Positions 54,819-64,000 of a DNA stretch of 64,000 nt are shown here, piece after piece. The translations under genes and the position numbers were made by a program. The notes under the pieces are model-generated. The model did not search any database, was not told where the DNA came from, and saw only the letters and a list, made by a program, of their open reading frames with translations. Origin of the DNA: Ahaetulla prasina (Eukaryota > Chordata > Lepidosauria > Squamata > Colubridae); contig NC_080540.1 of assembly GCF_028640845.1 (NCBI RefSeq), forward strand, positions 134,320,420 to 134,384,419. The letters are read 5' to 3'. The stretch's first letter is position 1. The number at the start of each line of letters is the position of its first letter.

Positions 54819-57800
54819 ATGGCGGCTGGTCGAAGTTTGAGTCGCTCGGAGCGGAAAGCGGCGGCTCGCGCTGAATTCCTCCGCCAAGAAGAGCAGCGGG
54901 AGCGACGGAGGCAGGTACGGCGGGGTGGCCAGAAATCAAGGTGGGGGCGGCTCTTCTCGAGGCGCCGGCTTGGCAACACGCCCCCTTCCCTTCCTCTCTT
55001 TTTTCCCTCGTTCGTTCCCAGGTGTCTCGAATCCTGCGCAAACCGGCGGCCGACCGGAGCGCCGACGAGGCGATGCTTCTGTCGGGGTGTCAAGAGATGG
55101 TGCGGGATCTAGAGCGGCTTCGCAAAAAGCGTGAGAGGCTGAGGCGCCGGCTAGAGGAGGTGGGTACGTTTATAGCTGTGCTGTCAGTGCCTTTTGATGG
55201 ACGCCAGGGCTTGCTTGCTCTCAATCGCCCCCGCGGCTCCAGCGAGCTCTAGCGATATTCTTTTTTCCCCCTCGCCTGTGATTTATTTTCTTCATATCCT
55301 CAGTTGACAAGTTTGATGGTGGCCTAACTAGGCAGGAGTTAAATTCTTTTGCCAGATCTGAAATCAGCTTCAAGGTGTGTAAAATTAGCTGTGCCTTAAT
55401 CTACTAGGATGGGGAAAAAAAAGGTTAGGTGATTGGCAGTGCCTGTAAATATAGGCACAATTGATTATATCTGCCCTCAAGTAGGTGTCAGCTCTTAGTG
55501 ACCACATAAATAGATTTTCTCCAGGAAGATCTGATCCCTGTATGGTGCTTCAGGTGGTCACCCATCAACACTGTAACTGAACGGATCTGACTTGTGGCAG
55601 GTTAACATCTTCACCCCCCACCCCTCTCAGCATTATAGGGTTCTGTAGAAAGTAGATCGTTGCATAATGTGTCCAAAGTATGATAATTTCAGCCTGGGCA
55701 TTTGTGCCTGAAATTAAAATTCTGGATTGAGTTGCTTGATGATCCTTTTGTTTATTTTCTTGCCTGTCTTCGGTATTCTCAGAAGTTTTTTCCAATGTCA
55801 AAGTTCAAAGATGTCAACTTTGACTTTGAAGAAGCAAAATTTCCATTCTGCTTCTTTAAAACTAAATTTCTACCTCATACAGTGTCACGAAGAAAACTAT
55901 TGCTTGCACAATTCTGGTCTTTAGATGCAGGATAGGGATCGGCAATGAGGACAGTAAAATTCATGAGAGCTTAGTTTTTCACTAAACACTTGATGACCCC
56001 TGGGTCATCCTTTCACAGTTACTTTCTTACCAGATTGCTCAATACTTCCAACAGTGAGAATATTTATAGCTCGAGATTAAATTGTGAGGTCCTTGGTGCT
56101 CTCTGCACTTGGTGGTTTTCTAGTAGATGTTTCATTACTAAGCTAGGTAACATCAGGGTTAATTAGTGCTCATCACCAGTGCTAGCACTGATGATATTAC
56201 CTAGTTTGGTAAAGAAACATCTGCAAGAAACTCTCATGAGCTCAGAGAGTACCAAGGCCCCCATGCTTTCAGCAGTGACAGAACTTCTAATGGCTTCTAA
56301 TGCACAGCCTTCACTGAAAAAGCCAGGATACATTCAGAGATGTATCTGCCTTGAAACTAGCCCACGCTGAACTGTATAGCACAGTTAAACATTAGCACAG
56401 GAAATGTTTTGTGACATAATAATGTGACATAATACACAATCATTTTGTATTATATCATAAACTGTTTTATGATTATTTTATGTCATAAAATGTTTTATAA
56501 AATTTGCCAAATTTCAGTTCCACGTGAGTCATGGATCCTTGATTTTGGATGCATTCTGTAAGTTAGCTCACTTGAGGTACCTTGCTTGAAAATGTTTTTC
56601 CCTATAGTGCACTGTTTCACCCAGCTAAAGGTCACAAGAATCAGAATTTAAGCAGTATACAGTAGTATATTAAAGAATGGCTGGAAAGTATTTTAATTTG
56701 CAGGGAAAAAACATGCGGCACAATAAATCTGCCACATCTGTAAGACTTCTGTGTTTGAGACATAAGATAACTAACAGTGCTTACCTATATTTTTCATATA
56801 AATTAAAGCTTATTACTACTGGAAAGTAATAGTAATATATTTATATTTCATTAGTACCTATTTGGTTGAATTTAGAAAGTAGAAATATTTTACTATCTAA
56901 TTTTCTTTGTAAATAAATACGCACAGCTTTTTATACTGTCCAAAATGTGTGAGAAAAATTTTCTCATTCAGCTGGTTTTCTGCATCTTAAAAACTTCTGA
57001 TTACATTTTAATTTTTGTTAAGGGTTTGCTTGGACACCTTTTCCATTATTACAATTTTTTAATGTTTGGCTTTGTAATGATTAACTAATTTATTTAGCTA
57101 TGGGTATACAAAAAAGGAAGGTTGAGCGCCAAAGAATTGAGGCCTTTGAACTATGATGCTGGAGAAGACTCCTGCGAGTCCCTTGGACTGCAAGGCAATC
57201 AAACTGGTCAGTCCTAGTGGAGATCAACCCTGACAGCTCTTTAGAAGGCGAGATCCTGAAGATGAAATTCATATATTTTGGCCACCTAATGAGAAGGAAG
57301 GACTCACTGGAGAAGAGCCTAATGCTGGGAAAGATTGAGGGCAAAAGAAGAAAGGGACGACAGAGAACGAGGTGGCTGGATGGGGTCACTGAAGCAGTTG
57401 GTATGAGCTTAAATGGACTCCAGAGGATGGTAGAGGACAGGAAGGCCTGGAGGAACGTTGTCCATGGGGTCGAAATGGGTCGGACAGGACTTCTCAACTA
57501 ACAACAACAAATACAAAAAAATTCAAATGTAAATTGACCTTTAAATATTTAGCATAAACATCTCTGAATGAATCTGTGTGATGCTTGTGCGCATAGCTGA
57601 AGAGGACCCAAGTTGTTCCATTTTCCTTGAATCTCTTTCTGAAGTTTTGTTTAGCATTTAAAAGCTATTCATGTGGCAGAAGAAAAAACGATTGTAAATT
57701 AAACAAACAAACAAACAATGGAAGTTACTTCTATAGTTTCTTTCAGGAGAGGTTTTCACTGGATTTCATTTCCAATTGTGAACTGGAGGCCTTTTGTTTT

Positions 57801-58997
57801 TGGAAAGGCAGATCTGGATCTAACCCTCCTTAATCAGTGAAGTTGGTTGCCCTCCATAGGCTTTAAGCAACCTGCTGTAATTGTCTTTTGAACTGGTTTT
57901 GCCTGTTGAGAATTTTGTGGGTTTTTTTGCTGACAGACAAAACTAGATAAGATTTATGCAAAATTTACAGAAAAGGAACCTGTTAGTTTATATGTATCTC
58001 TTTTTTTGGCAATTAATTTTCTTCTATTTTGAAGAAGTAAGATAATAATTAAAGGTAGAAATAATAAAGATAAATATATTAATGAACAGTTCCGGCATGT
58101 TTCATTGAGGCACCAAGTAGATTTATAAGTACATAGCAGGAGAGCTAGTGCTTATTCAGAAGAGTATGTAATTTCTAATTTGGCTACTTGATATTGAAAT
58201 ATTCAGTCTCTGCTTTCATCCACATTTCATCTGCTTGAAAGAATATAAATGATGTTTAAGCTTTCCAAATAAATTAGTTATGGTAATGGAATGCATGGGA
58301 GACCTCAAGGAAAGAGGGCAAGAGATGCTGCCTGGGAAACAATCAGACAAGGGGGGCAGGAGCCCTCAGTCACTTAACAATCAGATAAGGAAACTAAGGA
58401 AGGACCCATCCTAATGGAACAAGCAGATAAAAGTGGAGGGGAGGAAGTTTGTGCTTTTAAACTGGCAAGATTGATGCTGGCCTTCTCTGGTAAACCAGAC
58501 AGGAAATACAACTAGATGAGCTAAATCTATTTTATTGTAAAGCTACAATTACAGGAATGGATAAAAGCTAGAAAAGAAATGTGTGGATTTCATCATTTTG
58601 GAAAACATATTTTTTCTCTCTTTATTTTTTAGGTGTGTGATGAACCCGACGAATTAAAGAGAAAAGTCAGCAAGCTATCTGCTGTTGTCCGAGGAGCTAA
58701 ACATCTTATTGTATATACAGGAGCTGGCATAAGTACGGTAAGGTTGTATCACTGTCCCTTCTAAAGTTATCAGCCACAAAAGATTCTTATAACTGAATTA
58801 CCTATCTTGCTTATCTTTTATATTGTATATTGACACTAGCATTGTGAAAGTGGAAAAATGGGAGTGTGTGTCAGAAAAGCTTTTCATTTTCCCCCCAATC
58901 TCTTTGGAAAAAAATGTTACTTTTTCTGCAAAGTCTTTCCTAAAAAGTTCAAAAAGATTAGATTGTATTATGAATTTAAGAAAAGTGTGTGTTCATT

Positions 58998-59095
<98 letters not shown>

Positions 59096-62000
59096 TTAAT
59101 TTGTATACCGCCTTCTCCCGAAGGACTCAGGGCAGTGAACAGCCAGATAAAATAACAGTCAAGACACATACAATATTACTAAAAACAATAATTAAAAAAC
59201 TTATTAAATTTGGCCCAAATTTTAAAATACTTTCAAACCCTATAAAACTAATTAAAATTTAAAACCCATAAAATCATCTAAAAAATTAAAATTCAAGCCA
59301 GTCCAGCTTGAGAGAATAGATATGTCTTAAGTTCGCGGCGAAAGGTCCGAAGGTCAGGTAGCTGTCGAAGTCCACGGGGAAGTTTGTTCCACAGGGTGGG
59401 AGCCCCCACAGAGAAGGCCCTTCCCCTGGGGGCCGCCAGCCGACATTGCTTGGCTGATGGCACCCTAAGGAGTCCCTATCTGTGAGAGCGCACGGGTTGA
59501 TGGGAGGTACAAGATGGCAGCAGGCGGTCCCGTAAATAACCCGGTCCTAAGCTATGGAGCGCTTTAAAAGTGGTAACCAACACCTTGAAGCGCACCCAGA
59601 AGACAACAGGTAGCCAGTGCAGTCTGCGCAGGATAGGTGTTATATGGGAGTGCCGAACCGCTCCCTCTATCACCCGCGCAGCTGCATTCTGGACTAACTA
59701 GAGCCTCCGGGTGCTCTTCAAGGGGAGCCCCATGTAGAGAGCATTGCAATAGTCCAGGCGAGAAGTAACCAGAGCATGAGTGACTGCATAAGGAATCCCG
59801 GTCTAGAAAGGGGCGCAACTGGTGAATCAGGCGAACCTGATGAAAAGCTCTCCTGGAGACAGTCGCCAAATGTTCTTCAAAAGACAACCGATCATCCAGG
59901 AGAACGCCAAGGTTGCGCACCCTCTCCATCGGGGCCAATGACTCGCCCCCAACAGTCAGCCGTACTCATGATAGGTAGCATTCCAAAGCAGGGCATTGAT
60001 CACTGGTGTAAATTGTTTGGGTATCCTGAAAGACTGGTAGAAACAAGTAGGATTCTGTATACCATTCTTCTTCATCTAAACTGTCAGTAAAAATCAAACT
60101 GTAAATTGAGCTGTTCACATCTCAATGAGCCAGCTCTTGTTTAGAATGCAAACTATATATCTGGAATTAGTCATATGTGAGAAGGAATGCTGGAGAGGTG
60201 TAAAATATGTGAATACTTCACACTTTTTTGCTTTGGGGAAGAAAAGAACAGTGACAGATAGCTAAATACTGTGAAAGTGGAAGTGATTTCCCTGGCTGGC
60301 AAATCCTAATATTTTGCGTAACTATCCCAAAAAATTGGAGATGTGAAGAGAAAGATTAACTACACACTTCCCGTGTAAAAACCTCCTTTGAGCCAAGGTC
60401 AGCTCATTGTGTTTTCATGGCCATATCTATGCACTTTACTTGGTATAGTATCAAAGTGTTTTGTAGGTACAACGCAACAGTCCCTGACCCTGGGCCAAAG
60501 CAGCATGGTATATAGCTGTAACTTTAGAATAAACTGGAAATTGTTGTTTTGTTCAGCATAAAAATTTAAGGGTTGCAGATTGAGTTGATGGATAGATATA
60601 CTATGAATGGCTTTGAACTTTGGGTGATGGCAGCATATTTGGTACAAAGAAGTAATTATCAGGTGCTTTAGGATTTTTATTTTGTTAATCAGATTTGTAG
60701 AGCCACCTAATTCACAAAAAGTGACTCTGGGTTTTTTTACAACAATCCAGTAATTTCATAGCATTGAAATAAAAGGTAGAGGTGCTTATAAATACAGGCA
60801 AGACAATGCATTCTTGAAATGAAACCAGTAGAGTTTCTTTTTCTATGTGACTCCTTACAGGCAGCTTCAATTCCTGACTACAGAGGCCCAAATGGGGTGT
60901 GGACAATGCTGCAAAAAGGGAGAAGTATCAGGTAACTGGTTCAAAAGCATTTCCTACGTTACGTTGGAATCCTGGTTCTTGCTTTTCATATTTCTTTTCT
61001 TTCCATGTATCAGGGCTACCGATCTGAGTGAAGCAGAGCCCACACTCACCCACATGAGCATTGCTTGTTTGCACAACAACAAACTGGTAAGCTCTTTGAT
61101 TTTCAGTCCTGCGCTTCTGAGGCCATATTCTTACAGCGACTCTTAAGTTTGCTGCATGTTGCATCTACAACATTTGTCATGTTGTTTCTAGATGCTTTTG
61201 TAAAAGAAAAGACATACAGAAACTGTTGATGCCACTGGCTAAATCGGTGCTTTTTAACCTGGACGATTTTAAGATGTATGGACTTCAACTCTGAGAGTTG
61301 CCCAGCTTGTAGTGTTTGCTGGGGTTGAAATCCATACATCTTAAAGTTACTGAGGTTGAGAAATACTGGTCTAAATCGTAGATGTGCAAACCGACATGCA
61401 GAGGAACTGGCATTTCCAACATTCTACACCTTCTCTTTCTTTGCTTTCTTTCCCTGCTTCATCCCTGTTCTGCTTCCACTACTAGTACATGTCTTCTCTT
61501 TCTGCTGTTGGCTTTCTTCTTTGACTCTTATTTTTTATATCAGTCTTCTCCGGATAGAAAGTGTGATTTTTCTTCATATTTTTTCCTTGCACAGAAATCT
61601 CAGTGCTTAAAGATTCTGAATGCTTGGCTTAGAATCTCAGTGCCAAAACCATTCCTGTTAACAGTGAGATAAGCTACAGTGTAATTTTTCATATACTTCT
61701 TACATACAATTTTGAAATGCTTTTTAAACTTGAGTAGAAGTGAAGTGGAAACTTTCAAAATGTGGAAGTACTTCCACTTTGTAGCCATAGAATTTAAAAC
61801 TCAGTAGCCTTTTGGAGGGTAGTCTGTGGCCCAGCAGTGCTTGCCTTTTCTATAATACATACTCTCTTTGAGACATGCTTTATCTGTTTTCAGAAAATTA
61901 GTTTATGATCTTTGGAATTCTTCAGGAGGCAGCATTCTGCATCTTGTATTCTTACACTGGGAATCCAAATAGCATAGTCATTGAATCTTCCATTTCTCTG

Positions 62001-64000
62001 TCTTAGACCTGAAATAGGTTTAAGACAGCGGTGAAATCCGGTCAGATCTATCCGGCTCATGTGAACTGGTAGTGCCGGTGGCGGGAGGCTCTGCCCACCG
62101 CTGTGATGTCATTACGCCCCGTTTTTGACCCTCTGCACATGCGCAAAAGGCTCTGTGCATGCGCAGAAGAGACTTGCGCGCTCACACTCCCAAACCAGTA
62201 GCGAAGGTAAGTGCATTTCACTGCTGGTTTAAGACCATGGTGCTCAAACTTGATCAGGCAACCATATTTACCACTGTCTGTAAACTATTTCCAATCTGGA
62301 AGTTAACGAGTTCAAAACAATTGTATTGCCTGCTGCCAATCAGCAGAACAAGTAGTCTTTTTTTGACCTACAACCATTCATTCAGCGACCCTTTGAGGTT
62401 AGGATGGCACTGAACAGATTGTGGTTATTCACAATTACAACTGGTTGACAAGCACCCTTTGATCACATAATCACCATTTGCGATCTTCCCTGCTGATTTC
62501 CCCCAGAAAATCAATGGGGGTTGCATTTATTTGAAATTCAAAGTTGCAAGTCATTGAGGTAAATCTTCCTCACTGGGGAATCCTTCCCTGCCCCTCTGCA
62601 CTTATGTAGCCCCCTCACATATCCTCAACTCACACAGGTCCTTTTATGCACCCCTTTTTGCACTGTCCCTGATTCTCCCTCACATCCTTGTGCACCTTCC
62701 TGTGCTGTGTCTCTCGCACACCCTCCCCTGCATGCCCGTGCCCCCTTGTTCCTCCCCATCTGGGAGAAACCACTTACCTGCCTGTGAGCCTGGCACTTGC
62801 AAGTTCCTGCTGGCTTCCCCATTGACTTTGGTCATGAAAAGGTGGCAGGAAGCTGTCTTGCTTAATGTCCACGAGATTCAGTTAATGATGACAACCAGGA
62901 CTGCAGAGACTGCTGTCACTAAGAGATGTGGTCACAGTTTACAACTCTACTGTTTAGCAGTGAAAATTTCAGTTCTAATTGCTGTAATAAGTCAAGGACT
63001 ACTGTAGTGAGAAAAAGAAGATAAAGTCTTTTGTACATTATAAGGATTTTGTTATTGTATTTTGAATATGATTGAGCAAAGACAGAGGAAAACATCTTCT
63101 CTTACTTCTCTTATTTCCATTTTCACCCCATTTTCTTTTCTTTTTAGGTGAAGCATGTAGTGTCTCAAAACTGTGATGGGCTTCACTTGCGCAGTGGCCT
63201 CCCTCGAGAAGCCCTGTCTGAGCTGCATGGAAACATGTATATAGAGGTGAGTGCCTGGAGAGAGTGAGATTTGGTGCATTGTCATAGAAGAAAAATGCTA
63301 ATAAATTCTATAATTTCATCCCAAATTAGGTTTGCACATCTTGCACACCTAATCGTGAATATGTACGAATATTTGATGTGACAGAGCGCACAGCCTTGCA
63401 CAGGCACCAGACTGGGAGATTATGCCATAAATGTGGAGTGCAGCTGAGAGATACAATTGTACACTTTGGAGAGAAGGGTATTTTACAGCAACCCTTGAAC
63501 TGGGAGGCAGCAACAGAAGCTGCTGGCAAAGCAGATGTGATCCTTTGCTTGGGATCTAGCTTGAAGGTAAAATTAAAAAAATACCTTCTTTACACATCAG
63601 TGCAAAAGTGTTATGATTTAAGATGTATTCTTTTGTACTTTCTATAGGAAGCTTTTGGAAAAATACTGAAAATTAATGATGAACTAATTGAGATTTTATT
63701 TTGTAGTTTTCAAGATTCAGCTTGCAAAAATAGAAGTTTTTGAAACCACACACAGGTAATCCTCGACTTACAACTACAACTGAGCTCAAAATTTCTGTTG
63801 TTAAGCAAGGCAGTTGTTAAGTGAGTTTTGCCCCATTTTACAACCTCTCTTGCCACAGTTGCTAAGTGAAACACTGCAGTTAACTTATCAGCATGGTTGT
63901 TAAGTGAATCTGGTTTCCCCATTGACTTCGCTTGTCAGAAGGTTGAAAAGGTCATCACATGACTTGAGACACTGAAACTTATAAATTTGAACCAGCTGCC
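54819..64000 (+). CDS. SIRT7: NAD-dependent protein deacylase sirtuin-7, 5' part
   Basis: A class IV sirtuin of nucleus and nucleolus, known to deacetylate H3K18 and to act in rDNA transcription. Coding exons: 54819-54914, 55022-55159, 58633-58737, 60861-60931, 61014-61086, 63148-63246 and 63330-63566, all joined in frame at GT-AG sites (273 codons; human has about 400). The remaining C-terminal exons lie beyond the window. Exons 1-2 give a basic, coiled-coil-like N-terminus ([12 protein letters not shown]). NAD-binding GAGIST is at residues 108-113, SQNCDGLH at 167-174 and the catalytic His in ELHGN at 188. The zinc-binding pairs are C196/C199 and C226/C229, followed by GSSLK. No catalytic residue is missing. 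Exons 4 and 5 are separated by an intron of only 82 bp. The first in-frame ATG in a CpG-rich context is used. Confidence 0.96.
56089..56262. mobile_element. Palindromic MITE in SIRT7 intron 2
   Basis: The left arm (GGTCCTTGGTGCTCTCTG ... GCTAGGTAACATCA) is the inverted, diverged copy of the right arm (TTACCTAGTTTGGTAA ... GAGAGTACCAAGG). Confidence 0.7.
57110..57515 (+). pseudogene. BovB (RTE) LINE 3' end in SIRT7 intron 2
   Basis: The frame 57217-57501 ([45 protein letters not shown]) is the C-terminal end of BovB ORF2. Upstream, gaactatgatgctggagaag is also BovB. The element ends in a CAACAA repeat. It is 5'-truncated. Confidence 0.92.
58999..59094. repeat. (TAA)n microsatellite
   Basis: About 32 near-perfect TAA units in SIRT7 intron 3, abutting the 3' end of an L2 copy and probably grown from its tail. 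Confidence 0.97.
59095..59965 (-). pseudogene. L2 LINE 3' fragment in SIRT7 intron 3
   Basis: Minus strand: RT C-terminal part ([20 protein letters not shown]), then a frameshift, then [20 protein letters not shown] and GYLRDRLL, the 3' UTR and the stem-loop (59107-59136). It is 5'-truncated and frameshifted. Confidence 0.9.
61245..61368. mobile_element. Palindromic hAT-type MITE in SIRT7 intron 5
   Basis: The left part, ending in TTTTTAACCT, pairs with AGGTTGAGAAATACTG. TTTTAAGATGTATGGACTTC pairs with ATCCATACATCTTAAA. The flanks GGCTAAAT (61237) and GTCTAAAT (61369) agree at 7 of 8 bases. Confidence 0.8.
62026..62226 (+). mobile_element. hAT-type MITE with TSD GTTTAAGA
   Basis: Ends CAGCGGTGAAAT and ATTTCACTGCTG; exact flanks GTTTAAGA (62018-62025, 62227-62234). 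Related internally to the element at 2680. Confidence 0.93.
62349..63004 (+). mobile_element. mariner-like MITE in SIRT7 intron 5
   Basis: Left end CAAGTAGTC...GACCTACAACCATTC, right end GTCAAGGACTACTG followed by TA. Both ends are decayed. Confidence 0.65.
63753..64000 (+). mobile_element. mariner-like MITE, cut by the window end
   Basis: Begins CAGGTAATCCTCGACTTAC in SIRT7 intron 7, with family phrases gttaagtgagttttgcccc and ccccattgacttcgcttgtc. On internal similarity it looks inverted relative to the copy at 1925. Confidence 0.75.

Overview
The window is vertebrate nuclear DNA, most likely from a squamate and probably an advanced snake. The clade call rests on the repeats: an L2-clade LINE with a YADD reverse transcriptase, a CR1/L3 LINE whose 3' end runs into GAATA/AATAG microsatellites, BovB, a Sauria-type tRNA SINE, a squamate-like L1 remnant, and many hAT and mariner-like MITEs. 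This is knowledge of repeat families, not a database result.

Three protein-coding genes lie on the + strand, in the same order and relative orientation as I recall at human 17q25.3. PYCR1 (coding exons 13062-20638) is complete: seven coding exons, 313 codons, mitochondrial proline synthesis. MAFG (coding 46146-46714) is complete: a small Maf bZIP factor of 162 codons, with a CpG-rich first-exon region near 38.0-39.2 kb, a 7-8 kb intron and a roughly 6 kb 3' UTR ending near 52.78 kb. SIRT7 (54819 to beyond the window end) is partial: seven coding exons, 273 codons, a nuclear/nucleolar NAD-dependent deacylase. All three read open across consensus GT-AG introns.

Layout. 1-12.27 kb is repeats only; its main feature is a 5.5-kb hAT-type insertion (5855-11355) with intact 8-bp target duplications, an L2 LINE inside it and a segment resembling the first PWWP exon of an HDGF-family gene. 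12.27-20.64 kb is the PYCR1 promoter and gene. 20.64-37.9 kb is intergenic, holding a Sauria SINE, a decayed chromodomain Ty3/Gypsy element split by an L2 copy, an internally deleted L1, and a cluster of hAT MITEs including a fold-back. 37.9-52.8 kb is MAFG. 52.8-54.3 kb is a short spacer. 54.3 kb to the end is SIRT7.

Regulation. MAFG carries two identical 13-bp Maf/NF-E2-type sites (39292, 39455), a near-match (39580) and a perfect palindromic T-MARE (45788) 358 bp before its start codon, which fits NRF2/small-Maf feedback. PYCR1 has a perfect ATF4-type CARE and a CACGTG E-box, fitting its known amino-acid-stress control. The SIRT7 promoter has clustered ETS sites. The three genes do not form one pathway; the shared theme (redox and amino-acid stress, chromatin) is only suggestive.
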